From Dasypus novemcinctus (lineage: Eukaryota; Chordata; Mammalia; Cingulata; Dasypodidae): 64,000 nucleotides of DNA. Below, one piece after another: positions 43,985-55,394 of the stretch. A program made the translations under genes and the position numbers. The first letter of the stretch is position 1. The number at the start of each line of letters is the position of its first letter. The notes below the pieces were generated by a model that was given only the letters and a program-made list of their open reading frames with translations, ran no database searches and was not told where the DNA came from. Location of the stretch: assembly GCF_030445035.2 (NCBI RefSeq), contig NC_080675.1, forward strand, positions 67,782,544-67,846,543, in the 5' to 3' direction.

Positions 43985-46900
43985 TTCTAGGGAAGACAGT
44001 GGAATAGGGAGCTCCAGAACTCAGTCCTTCCATCAAAACAACTATTAAACAACAGACAGGAACAACCTGAAACAACTATTTTGAAGCTTCACGGCTAGAA
44101 TAACACTGAACAGTATCCAGGGAAAAGCAGAAAGAAGAAGCTAATAAATTACAGTAAAGAATTGTACATTGCTCTTGCACCTATCCCCCACTCTTACAGC
44201 AGGCTGCCACAGGGTCCAGTCGCTGGCTAGCTGCTGGTCACAGACAGGGACATAAAAATCTTCTTCCCCAGGAAAGGAGATGGGCAGACTATATCACTGA
44301 TGACAGTTTTCTTTTTTCTTTGAGAAGTTTTGAGTTAATAAAACAATCATGCATACATCACCCCACCATCATCACCTTACATTGCTGTGATACATTTGTT
44401 ACAAATGATGAAAAAACATCATCATAATGACCACAGCTTTTGATTATTAATTTGGATGGCTGATTCCTGGCTCTGAGGGCAGCTATTGTTTCAATCCACC
44501 TTGGACAGAGGCAGCGGCAGCCATTGTTTCAACCATCCCCAGAAAGAGACAGAGGTAGTGGCGATATAAAGATGAAGTACTTCCTCAAGGATACAGGGGA
44601 CAGTTAGCTCAAGTGCTGCATTTGCTGGACAAACCAGAAAAGCTCACTTTGGGGAGCCATTGGAGAGGCTTTGGGTGCCCTTCCTGATCCTCTCTCCAGG
44701 GCACTTTGGAACCAGTCTGCATGCACTTTGTGGGTCCCTGGCCCTGTTTTGGCTGAAAAAGGCCAACTTGGGAAAGTCCTCTCCAGGGAGACACTTGTCC
44801 TAGAACTTTTCTTCAAGACAAAGCAGCGTGAGACAATGTAAGGAGTATAAAAAACTAGAGAGGCAGTCTGGGATAAAGATCTGCCAGCTTCAAACACCAA
44901 AGATAGCTTCCTTGTTGCTCTGATTTGGACTCTCTAAGCCAAACTCAGCATATAAATGTAATAACTTCCCCCATGGTGGGACATAACTCCCAGGGATGAG
45001 CTTCCTGGCACTGAGGGATTGCTACTAAGTACCAACAAGCAATGCAACCAGAGGGGGAAAAAAAAAAAAGACCTTGACCAAAAAGAGGGAAAGGTCAAGA
45101 CAAATGAGTTTACATGGCTAAGAAACTTTAAAGCGAGTTAGGTCGCCACCACCAACGCTGGCGCGGTAACTCCAAGGTGTGGGGGAGAGGCAACCTGGAG
45201 CGAGGGGAGCGTGGATCCACCATCAACACCGCATGGCTCAGGCTTCAGAGCTGGCGTCTTGTGGGCATCACTGCCTCCTCCTCCATGGCTGTTCAGCCGG
45301 CTGCGTTGTGGGAGTTTGACCTCCACGGCTGCCAACCACCGCCAACCACCGCCTCAGCTTGCGCTGCTGCTGCTGCCCCACACGCCATGGGAGCCGACTG
45401 ATGACGAAGTCATACGGAAGCATCTCCTAACTGCTGGAGATGGTGCTGGTGATGATTGGAGAACTAATCTTCTAGTGAAGAGATTCATTAAATGGTGAAA
45501 CTCTGGATCCCAGGAAGAGGGATATAGCCAGTACCAATGTCTGCTGAGCACCCTGTCACAATGTGAATTTTCAATGAGCAAAACCTTGTTGGTATATGAC
45601 ATGAATCTCAAAGAAATGTAAAATTATGAAAAAGTTTACGAAGAAATGGCATGTAGCATCGCTGGAGCACATGAAAAAATTGCTGAGTGCAAAAAGCAAA
45701 TTCTTCAAGCAAAACAAATACAAAAAAAAGAAAGCGATGCTTTGGTAAAAGTGATCCAGCCTCATCCAGACGGGCATGAGACATTAAAGGAACTAGAGAC
45801 TGTGGGAAAAGAGCTGGAGGATCTTTCACATATTAAGGAAAGTGTTGAAGATAAGCTGGAATTGAGACGGAAACAGGTTCATATGCTTCTTAGCACTATC
45901 CACGAACTTCAGCAAACACTGGAAAATGATGAACAGCTCTCAAGGGTGGAGGAAGCTAAAGAGACAAGCATGGAAACAAATCCTAAGCCATAGAAAGGAT
46001 GATTGCTCACCGTCCCCAAGGATATTGAAATAGCTACATGATCTTAGTGTGTTTAGAATTTGTCATGGTCCTGAGATATTTAAAGATACTTCCTTAGTGA
46101 AATAATTTAAACTTTTAAATATTAATACATATTTCATATTCTTCACACAAAGGAATGTGATTTTAGTATAGATTTGGTTTTATTAAAATACTTTTTTATT
46201 CCTAAACGTTGAAGGTAGAAAGCAGTATTCCAAAAATGTTTAATAAAATGTTTCCAATCAGGAAAAATAATAATAATAATAATAAAATGAGTTGGGAGGT
46301 CATTACAGAGGTAACATTTATGCATGCCTCAGCAGGATTTCATTGATAGCCAAAGTAGATACTACCCCAAATAGCAGGGCTCCTAAAAGCTCTGAAAATA
46401 TCCAGGCACTGTCGTCAGGGCAGATAGCTCAGGAATTTGGTCCCTTGCCAGTGAGCCTTACTTTGGAATTTATGCTTCCTAGTGTGACAGAGTAGGACTC
46501 ACTTGTGGTTTCTCTACACGTGGCTCTTCTGTCCTTCTATTTGAAATTATAATACTTGGTTGGTAGGTGTACGTCGAAGAGACTTAAATCTTTGGGCTGT
46601 TCATGTGTCAGCTGGGTCCTGAATCTCAACAGAGTTGCCAACACCTACTCTCCAGCTCACTGAACTCAGCCAGGACAACTAACAAGGAGGAGGTGATGGA
46701 TAACCAACATACCAAGGAACTGAGAGTGTCTACAACTGCAAGTAAGAGAGTCCCATCCATCAGCCATATGGGATCAAAGCCCCCTCCCCCCCCCCAATTA
46801 AAGGTGGAGTAGACATCTTCATCCTAGAATCCTCATGATTGGGGATTGAATTATGGACTTAAGTAGATTTGCTAGTATTCTACTATCGACTTGTTGTGAT

Positions 46901-47285
46901 TCTAGCAATGGAAGAAATATCATTGATGTGGAGGCAGTGTCCACTGGAGGTTCTGAGGTTAGAGAGGGGGAAAAACAGGTGTAATATAGGAGTATTTTCA
47001 GGACTTGTAATCGTCCTGAATGATATTGTAATGACAGATACATACCATTATATATCTTGCCATAACCTACAGAACTGAGTGGGAGCGAATGTAAACTATT
47101 ATCCATACTTAGTGGCAACACTCCAAAATGTGTTTATCAATTGCAATGATTGTACCACACTAATGAAAGATGTTGCTAATGTTGGAAAATGTGGGAGGTG
47201 TGGGGAGTAGGGCATATGGGAATCCCCTATAAATTCTCTGTAACATTTATGTAATCTAAGTATCTTTTAAAAAATAAAAAAATTT
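43985..47285 (+). mobile_element. ORF-less LINE-like repeat, copy 7 (L1-5'-UTR type), split by THOC7 retrocopy
   Basis: Begins with what I recognise as an L1 promoter/5' UTR: 'gtggaatagggagctccagaactcagtcc' (in pieces), 'ggaacaacctgaaacaactatttt', 'ggcagctattgtttcaat'. At about 44930 it joins 'ctctaagccaaactcagc', the middle block shared with the linker-type copies, and ends with module 2 and an A-rich tail near 47285. Neither L1 ORF is present between the 5' UTR and the 3' region. This is the most complete copy of this type here, about 2.15 kb without the THOC7 insert. Confidence 0.75.
45143..46283 (+). pseudogene. THOC7: THOC7 processed pseudogene
   Basis: A retrocopy of THO complex subunit 7 (mRNA export, coiled-coil protein). 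The GC-rich leader at 45143-45386 is followed by an ATG at 45387 with M-G-A, then T-D-D-E-V-I-R-K, E-G-Y-S-Q-Y-Q and I-A-G-A-H-E-K-I-A-E-C-K-K, and stop TAG at 45991-45993. A 3' UTR with AATAAA (46242-46247) and an A-rich tail follow. There are no introns. The target duplication is AAAGCGAGTTAGG (45130-45142) versus AAAATGAGTTGGG (46284-46296). A 2-base loss near codon 4, stops (Cys to stop after F-I-K-W; Glu to stop near 45617) and a small deletion disable it. The intact last part is open from 45646. Confidence 0.95.
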
Positions 47286-48768
47286 AAAATTGAGATTAAA
47301 AAAAGGAACAGGATAACTGGTTATATGGTTTCATAAAATAAAAATAAAATAGAAACACCCAGGAGAGGAAGATCTGTCTCCTAGGAAATGTAAGGGACAA
47401 CCAAACTCCTGTAAACAGAAGAACTCCAAATAACTAACAAACAAAAGCCCAGGACAGGATGTGAGATCCAGAAAGCTAGGGAAAACTCCACACTCTGCAT
47501 TCATCTTTGGCAGATCTTCCTGAAAAGGGGCGGAAGTTCAAGAAAATCAGTCTTATCACCAGCTCGTTACAAAACCAAGAAACAGACATCCCAAGGAGTA
47601 AATCGCAGACATAACATTATAAAATATTAAGCTACAGTGTGCAAGAAGAGTACAAGACAAAGAAACAGGAAATGATGGCCCATCCAAAGGAAGAGGATAG
47701 CAGAGTAGGTGTAACTCAGTGATTGAGCACAAATTTTGCATGTAGGAGGCCCCAGATTCAATCCCCAGTAATTTCTAAAAATAAAAAAAAAAGACAATGG
47801 AAGAGGATAAAAATACAGAAAACACCAATGAAGATGAGAATGTGCACATACTAAACAAAGCCTTTTTAAAAATGATCTCAAAGAGGTTCTGGGAAAAAGG
47901 TATCAAAGAAGATAGACAGGTCTCAACTCTCTCACAAAAACAACAGGACAAAAAGCAGTCCAAGGAGTTTGTTTGGGTCCTATAGACCAGAGGAGTGCTG
48001 CACATCCTCCAGGAGGGTGAGAGACAGAGAGACAAAGCAGAGGTCAAAACGAAAACCATGAGTTAATAACCACCACGACTGGGAATGGCACCCATCCCCC
48101 ACCCTCAAGGTGAATAGCCTGCATAAAATCCATTGCTCACTGCAGCCAACTGAGGAACAGATGCATTCCTCCATGGAATAGGGAGGGTGTGGCAGAGGGC
48201 AGAAAGTGGTTTCTTTTCAGTGAATTTCATCTGTGAAACTCAACTGTGGCCAGACCAGAATCATGGATAAGTAGAATTTGAAAGAAACATCTCTGAGAAA
48301 AATTCACTGACGAGTGTCATCTGCTAGGCAGCCAGGAAACTGCCAGGAGAAAAAATCTCTTGTCCCAGGCCCCTTGGAGCAGATCTGCACCTCATGAATG
48401 AGTCCCTGAACCTATTCTGATAACTTCATCAGGACATTTTAAAGACTTAGAAAAAATTGAACCGAAAATCAAAGAAGAGCAATGAAACAAAACCACCAGA
48501 CATGAGAAAAAGATGATCATGAGAGTAAATTCACCAACATTTAGCATCAGCAAAAACATACAAGCCACACTAAGTAACAGAAAGAGATGACCCAGCCAAA
48601 GGAACAAACCAAAAATCCTGATGAGAACAAGATGTAAGACTACTAGTCAATGATGTTCACACAAATCTAAATCAATTCAAGGAGTTGAAAGAAAATATGA
48701 ATAAGGAGGTAAAGGATTTTAGGAAGACACTGAGTGACCACAAAGAACAATTTGAGACTTCCAGAAAG
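47286..48768 (+). mobile_element. L1-A: 5' UTR and start of ORF1
   Basis: Old L1 promoter-type sequence, ending in an ORF1 coiled-coil start near 48690: N-M-N-K-E-V-K-D-F and T-L-S-D-H-K-E-Q-F-E. It is interrupted at 48769 by L1-B. The ORF1 coil appears to resume at 63769. 'aacaatttgagac..' (48746-48768) and 'aacaaattgaaag..' (63769-63790) look like the degenerate target duplication of L1-B. The upstream limit is uncertain. Confidence 0.6.
47700..47798 (+). mobile_element. DAS-type short SINE
   Basis: Single tRNA-like unit 'gtaggtgtaactcagtgattgag', B box 'cagattcaatcccc', then an A-tail. The perfect duplication GGAAGAGGATA lies at 47689-47699 and 47799-47809. Confidence 0.88.
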
Positions 48769-50306
48769 ATGCAGGATTAGAAAGATGCAGGACTCTGTCC
48801 TCTAAAAGAAAAATAGCTAAAGGACAGGCAGAAATGGCCTGGAGGATAAAAAGGTTCTAGGGTGTAGGATACCAGGGGAAAGCTGGATACCTCCCGGAAG
48901 AGAGAGAAGCACAGGAAAAGAACCTCGAAATTAAGACCATGAGTAGACTGCAGCTGCAACTGTTGGCACCCCTATTCCACCTTATGAACAAAAAGCTTTG
49001 AATTCTGGCCTTGGGACTGCAGCTACAGTCAAAGGGAGCCACAGGGATCCACCTCCCCAGGAAACAGGAGAGAGGAGTGCATCCTAAGGCTGATTCAGCT
49101 TTTGACCCACAAAGTTGGTCTGTTGTGTCCCAAGAGACCTTCTAGCCTGGATGGGGTCACATCAATATTTGCCTTGAGAGCCAGTCCAGGACTAAAGAGA
49201 TCTGACTCTCTAAAATGCCCTATCTACTAACTGGGATGGTTGTTGATGACACAGAAGGGAGTGGAATCATTTCCTACCCTAGAGAAGAGAGGGGGCTGCC
49301 AGCAAAGGTGGGAGAACTGTCTCTGAGAAGTTTGATTTGCAAAGCTCTTAGCACCCAGGCAGGAACCTCTGTCACATTGATCCAGTTCATGTTGCAGCAA
49401 ACACACTCTGACCAGGCTTTGAAATAAATGACATGCTGAAAAGTGCCATCTTCTGACCACCAAAGAAAGCACATATGAGGGAATTAAAAGTAAACAAGTA
49501 AGATAGACTTTTTCTGCCTTTACAGTCTCCCTCCCCAAGATCCTTGGAAGTGGGTGTGCAACCCATTATTGTATCCAGAGCCCAGATTAGAACAACTAAC
49601 AGGGACAATCCTAAAGTCCTAGGACAGGTCTGCCCAAGGTTGAACTAAGAACGAAAGAACAGCAATAAAACAGTCTTCTGCCACAAAATCCTTACAAAAG
49701 ACAGGAAAATGGAGCAACAGAGTAAATGTTCCATCATAATCAAATGCCTAGACATCAGCATAATTTTACATGCTTTACTAAGAAAATGGAAGAAATGGCC
49801 CAAGGAAATGAATATGTCAAAGACCCAGATGAGACACAGGATTTGCAATGACTAATCAACAAGGTTATACAAATTTCCAAAATCAGAATGATAAATTGAA
49901 AAACAATATGACTAAAGAGATAAAAGGCATCAAGAGGACACAGGGTGAGCCCAAAGAAATTGAAAACTGAATAGAAAGATAACAGAGCTCATAGATATGA
50001 AAGATACGGTAAGTGAGATCAAAAACACATTTAAGGGATAAAAACAGCAAGATGAAGGTGGAGTAAGGTCCTAGAGTCAGCTTGTGCTTCAAGGCAGTTA
50101 GCAAACACCCAGAGATCTCTGGAGCAAGCTGAAGCACATGTTTGGCAGCTCCAGGAGGCCAGAAGAGAATCATGCAACATACTTGAAGGAATAGAAGGAG
50201 GAGACTGCCCATCTGCAGAGAAGACTCGTAAGTAGAGCCCTCGATGCCATGTAGGCTGGTACCCATCCTCCACTGGAGGCACAAGACACCTGGGGAGCTA
50301 GTCTGC

Positions 50307-51090
50307 AGCTGGAATTGAAAGCCCCATTTCCCAAAAATGGGGGAGGAAGAGATGATTGGGCACCAACTTCAGCTGCTGAGGAGTAAATTAAGTGGGCTAA
50401 AGTACAATCCTGAGAAAAGATAAAGTTTGAGCCTGTCCAAGTCAGAAAGAAGCTGGTAGCTGCCACCTTAACCCTCTGCCTGGCACAAGTGGTGCAGACT
50501 GAAAATCACAGTGCTGATGGGGACCAGCTTCTTTCCATCCAGATCAGATTGCAGGTCTACCCTAACCCCCAGCCCCACATCTGGGAGGGAGGAAGCTGCC
50601 AGAACCTGCGCCAGCCTCCCAGGGAAATTACCAGCCAAGTTGCAGAGGTCAGTGATTATCTTACTCTGGCAGCATGAGCGGTCCCAGGACCTGTTCTTTG
50701 GCTGGAATTGGAAGCTCCATTTCCCAAAAACAGGAGAGGAGGATACAGTTGGATGCTGATTTCAGCTACTGATTGGTAGACTCAGCTGGCTAAGATATAA
50801 CCCTAGGAGCAGCTGGGGTGTGAATCTGCCCAAGTCGGAAAGAGGCAAGTGGCCACCATTTTGACTCTACCCCCAGCCTGAGGGGAAGCCCGGCTCTCCG
50901 AAAATCACAGCAATGGTAGGAACCAGTTTCACCCAGATCGGCCTGCAGCCCTAGGATAAGCTTCAGCTCCACCTCTGGCAGGAAGGAGGCTGGTAGGTCC
51001 AGCACTAGTCTATCCAGGTAACTGCAGGTACCTTTGGATGGCACAGACTGAAAATCAGAAGTCTATTAGGGCAAGTGCAGTCATCTTGCA
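50307..51090 (+). promoter_or_regulatory. Tandem ~390-base monomers of the L1-C promoter region
   Basis: Unit 1 (about 50307-50698) and unit 2 (about 50699-51090) share, in order, 'gctggaattg', 'ccatttcccaaaaa', 'agctgctg/agctactg', 'aagtcagaaag/aagtcggaaag', 'gaaaatcacag' and 'cacatctgg/cacctctgg'. A partial third unit follows to about 51300. Monomeric promoters are known for mouse L1; here the repeated unit precedes ORF1 directly. Confidence 0.7.
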
Positions 51091-51428
51091 CCCACACTGC
51101 ATAGATTGCTGCCCACACCTGCAGCTCCATCCTAGCCTCAGGCAGGGGAGAAAGGGGCATGAAGCTTCATCAGTCTCTCTGGGCAACTACAGTCTAGGCC
51201 TGCATAACTTGGATTCTTCCACAAAACTGTGGCTCTGTCCCTACCCCTGGCAAAGGAGAAAGTTGGGAGAAGACTCATCGGTCCCTGGGGCAATGAGGGA
51301 AGCTTGAGCCTCCACAGCTTATTGCACCAATTACATCCTTGGCTCCTACTGCACAACCAGCAAGGGCTTCCTGCCCTAAACTAAGAGAAAACCTGCACCC
51401 AGAATGAATAAATACTCAGGTAAACCAG

Positions 51429-52363
51429 ATGGCAAGACATCAACAAAAAATTACAACCCATACCAAGAAACAGGAAGCTTTGGCCCAGTTAAAGGAACAA
51501 GATAATCCTTCAGATGACATAAAGGAGTTGAGACAACTAATCATAGAAGTTAATAAATTGAAGGAGATGGCAAAAGAGAGTAATAAATTGAAGGAGATGG
51601 CAAAAGAGATTAAATATATTAAGAAGGTACTGAATGAACACAAAGAAGAATTTGAAAGCATACAAGGAAAAATAGCAGATCTTAGTAAATGAAAGTTGCA
51701 ATAAATGAAATTTTAAAAACATTGGAATCATATAATACTAGATTTGTGGAGGCAGAAGAATGGATTGGTGGGCTTGAAGAAATGACCTCTGAAAGTGAGC
51801 CTACAAAAGAACAGATGAAGAAAAGAATGGAAAAAATTGAACAAAGTCTTAGGGAACTAAATGACAGCCTAAAGACATGCAAACATGTGTGTCATAGGTG
51901 TTCCAGAAAGAGAAGAGAAGGGAAAGGGGGCAGAAGGAATATTTGAAGAAAAAATGGTAGAAAATTTCCCAATCCTATTGAAGGACATACATATCCATGT
52001 CCAAGAAGCACAACATACTCCCATCCAAAAAAATCTGAATAGACCAATTCTGAGACACATACTCATCAAAATGTCAAATGACAAAGACAAAGAGAGCATT
52101 CTGAAAACAGCAAGAGAAAAGCAATGCATAACATATATGGGATACCCAATAAGATTAAGTGCTGATTTCTCACCAGAAACCATGCAGGCAAGGAAACAGT
52201 GGTCTGATATGTTTAAGATACTACAAGAGAAAAACTTCCAGCCAAAAATCTTATATCCAGCAAGACTGTCTTTCAAAAATGAGGGTGAGATTAGAATATT
52301 CACAGATAAACAGAAACTGAGAGAATTTCTAAGCAAAAGACCAGATTTTCAGGAATACTAAAG
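51429..52363 (+). mobile_element. L1-C ORF1 (RNA-binding protein, frameshifted)
   Basis: L1 ORF1 proteins are trimeric coiled-coil RNA chaperones of the L1 RNP. Seen here: an N-terminal coil rich in K/E/L (51429-51690), continuing in another frame (51689-51946), then an RRM/C-terminal domain (51885-52361) with V-I-G-V-P-E-R-E-E-K, Q-A-R-K-Q-W-S-D-M-F-K and I-L-Y-P-A-R-L-S-F-K. The frame changes near 51690 and again near 51890, so it is broken. The coil contains an exact in-frame 10-residue duplication (51551-51580, 51581-51610). Confidence 0.85.
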
Positions 52364-53155
52364 GGCCTGCTAGAGCCTGAAAAGAAAAGACAGTAGAGAG
52401 AGGACTGGAAGGGAGTCTAGAAATGAAGATCAATAAAAGTAACTAAAAGTATTAAAAGAGTGGTGAAAATAAAATATGACAAGTAAAACTCAAATAATCT
52501 GGGATAAATTTAACCAACGATGTAAAGCACTTGTACTCAGAAAATTGCAACTCAATGTTAAAAAGAAGTCAAAAAAGGCCTAAATAACTGAAAGAACATT
52601 CCATGCTCTTGGACTGGAAGACTGAATATCATTAAGATATCAATTCTACTCAAATTGATATACAGATTCAATGCAATCCTGATAAAAATTCTACCTGCAC
52701 TTAAAAAATAAAAATAAAAATGAATTGAAAACACAATTATCAAATTTATTTGGAGGGGTAGGGGATCCTGAATAGCCAGAAACATCATAGAAAGGAAAAA
52801 CAAACACTCTTCTCCAGACTGTAAATCATATTACCTAGTTATAGTGGTAAAAACAGAATGGTACAGCATAAAGACAGATACATAGACCAATGGAACCAAA
52901 TTGATTATTCAAAACAGACCCTCATATATATGGCCAAGTGATTTTGACTAGCCTGTCAAACCCACACAGCTCCAGCAGAACTGTCCATTCAACAAATGGT
53001 CCTGAGGGAACTGGATATCCATACCCAAAAGAAGGAAAGAGGACCCCTATCTCATAACTTACCCAAAAATTAACTCAAAAGGGTTCAAAAGTCTAAAAAT
53101 AAAAAGCAAGAACCATAAAACCATATCTTCAAGACCTGGTGGTAGGTGGTGGATT

Positions 53156-54219
53156 TTTAAAGGAGATAAGAGGAGGACTGAGATGGACTACTAATTCTTA
53201 ATGTATGTAGAAGTTTTAATTAGCTTTACTGTAAAAGTATGGAAAAACATAGAGTAGACGGTAACACATAGTGAGTAACAGCTAGTTTATAAATGGAAAG
53301 TGGCTGAAAATGATAGTCTAGGTATGTAATTGCCAATTGACAGAATGCTAGAGAATAATCTAGAAAATGAATAGCACAGTAAACCAAGAGGTGGATGAGA
53401 ACTGTGGTTAATGGTACAGATGGTACAGAGTGTGTGTTAGAGCAAATGTACATCACCACTGCAGGGTACTGGGAATGTAGAGAAGCATGGGAAAAATACA
53501 ACTGGAGTGACCTATGGACTGTGGTTAGCAGTTATAATATAATTATGTGAAAGATGTACTGGGTTGAGTAATGAGGCAGTATGGAAAATGTGAGCCAAAT
53601 GTACACTATGGACATGGTATTATTCAGATGATATTATCTTAGTTGTAACAAATGTTCCACCACAGTGTGTTGTGTTGATAGAGGGGTGTTGTTTTTGGAA
53701 TTCTGCACATGTGCATGATTGTTTATAAGTTTACAACTTCTGTCATAAATATATATATATATATATATTTAAAAATAATAATAGAGTGGTTTGGGAGAAA
53801 AACACACCAAATATAAGATTTATAATTAGTAGTAAACTTTTGATAATATTCTTTCATAATTTGTAACAAATATCTTACAACTATGCAAGGTGTTGGTGGA
53901 GGTGCATGTTTGCTTTGTAAGTTCACAACTTTTACTGTACACTTAATTGTTTATGTATGTTCATATATGAATGATATAAAGATAATAATAGAGAGGGTTG
54001 GGGGAAAATACTTTGGTTAGTAATAATATGTTAACAATGCTCTTTAATCATTAGTGAAAAAGGTTTAACATCAATGTAAGCTATTGGTGGTAGGGTGACT
54101 TATGAGAGTCCTGCATGATGTTACATATGTTTGTTTTGTAAGTTCACAATTATTATTATTATACAGGTATTGTTCATGCATGTTTATGTATGAGTGATAT
54201 ACTTCAATAAATTAATTTT
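53156..54219 (+). mobile_element. L1-C 3' UTR with tandem units
   Basis: The first part matches 24225-24660. From about 53640 a unit ending 'gtaagttcacaactttta.. / gtttatgtatg' with 'gataataatagag' is repeated about three times (near 53640-53800, 53801-53995, 53996-54210) with divergence. Each contains 'agtaacaa/atttgtaacaaat..gttggtgg' and a 'gcatgtttgctttgtaag' phrase. A (TA)n run lies at 53748-53769. Confidence 0.6.
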
Positions 54220-55289
54220 AAAAAACATATTAGAAGCATACAACAGCAGACTCAAAATGACAGAAGAAAGAATAAATGATACAGAACACCAAACAGCTGA
54301 AATTGAACAAAGAAAAAAACAAAGAGATGAAAGAATTGAAAAATAGAGCAGTAGCTCAAAGACTTGAATGGTTACATGTAACACAACAACATATGTGTTA
54401 TGGGAATTCCAGAGTGAGAAGAGAAGGCAAAAGGGACAGAAAAAGTATTTGAGGAATTAATGAATGAAAATTTCCCAACATTCATAAAAGAAATGAACTT
54501 ACATGTCCAAGAAATACAGCTCATGCGATCAGAATAAATCTGAACAGACCTACTCCAAGACATATACTACTCAGAATGTCAAGCATCAAAGATAAAGAGA
54601 AAATTCTGAGAGCAGCAAGGGAGAAACAAACCATCACATACAAAGGACATCACACTTCCAAATAATCAGTGGGACAAAGAAGAAATTGTAAGTGAAATTA
54701 GTAAATATATGGAGATGAATGAAAATGAGAACAGAACTTATCCAAACCTCTGGGAGACAGCACAGGCAGTGCTGAAAGGGGAATTTATAGCACTAAATAC
54801 CTATATTAAAGGAAGAAAGAGCTAAAAATCAACAGTCTAACTGAATAAGTGAAGAAACTAGAATTAGAAAATCATTCCCAAAGTAAGCAGAAGGAAAGAA
54901 ATAATAAAGATTAGAGCAGAAATGAACGAAATTGAAAACAAAAAACAATAAAGAAAATCTACGAAAATAAAAGCTCTTTTTTAATAAGATCAAAAAAATT
55001 GACAAGCCATTAGCTAGACTACCAAAGGGAAAAAGAAAAAAGAAAAGATGAAAATAAATAAAATCAGAAATAAAAGGGGGGAAGTTAAAACTGACCCCCA
55101 CAGAAATAAAGAGGCTCATAAGACAATATTATGAAAAACTGTATGCCAACAAACAAGACAACCTAGAAGAAATGGATAAATTTCTAGAAATCCACAAGCA
55201 ACCTACATTGACACTACAAGAAATCCAAGAATTGAACAAAACAAATCACATTTAAAGAGATTGAATCAGTCATTAAAAATCTCCAAACA
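54220..55289 (+). mobile_element. L1-B ORF1 remainder and 5' part of ORF2
   Basis: ORF1 text includes G-I-P-E-S-E-K-R-R-Q-K and, further on, the phrase for 'M-S-S-I-K-D-K-E-K-I-L-R-A-A-R-E'. At about 54655 it jumps to ORF2 (N-L-W-E-T-A-Q-A-V-L-K-G, 'ctatgccaacaaacaagacaacc', 'gaaatggataaatttctag'). The ORF1 C-terminus and ORF2 endonuclease are missing, an internal deletion. It ends at the chimera's target site. Confidence 0.8.
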
Positions 55290-55394
55290 GTGCTCGCTTC
55301 GGCAGCACATTTACTAAAATTGGAATGATACAGAGATTAGCATGGCCCCTGTGCAAGGATGACATGCAAATTCGTAAAGTGTTCCATATTTTTT
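55290..55394 (+). pseudogene. RNU6: U6 snRNA retropseudogene (5' part of a chimera)
   Basis: Nearly full-length U6 (105 of 107 bases): starts GTGCTCGCTTCGGCAGCACA and ends GTTCCATATTTTTT. It has a 3-base loss in GAGAAGATTAG and C-to-T changes at former CpG sites. No U6 promoter (PSE/TATA) is seen upstream, where L1 ORF2 sequence lies instead. It is fused directly to LINE-like DNA with no A-tail, so it is the 5' part of one chimeric retrotranscript rather than a separate insertion. Confidence 0.95.

Larger units (their letters stand above)
50041..54219 (+). mobile_element. L1-C: ORF1-centred, internally deleted L1 (HAL1-like)
   Basis: Structure: tandem-monomer 5' UTR (50041-51428), ORF1 (51429-52363), short spacer, a remnant of the ORF2 C-terminal half (52500-53155), then a long 3' UTR. 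Endonuclease and the RT catalytic core are absent. This resembles HAL1 'half-L1' elements, known non-autonomous L1 derivatives that keep ORF1. The target duplication AAAAACACATTTAAGGGATA (50021-50040) corresponds to 'aaaaaacatattagaagcat' (from 54220). It lies inside L1-B ORF1. Confidence 0.75.

Noticed and set aside
45646-45993. Functional THOC7 C-terminal protein
   Set aside because: The 115-codon frame is the undamaged end of a retrocopy whose 5' coding part has a frameshift and stops; open frame by recent age is the simpler view.
55290-55394. Functional U6 snRNA gene
   Set aside because: No proximal sequence element or TATA box upstream (L1 ORF2 there instead), internal loss in the conserved region, and direct fusion to a LINE-like copy.
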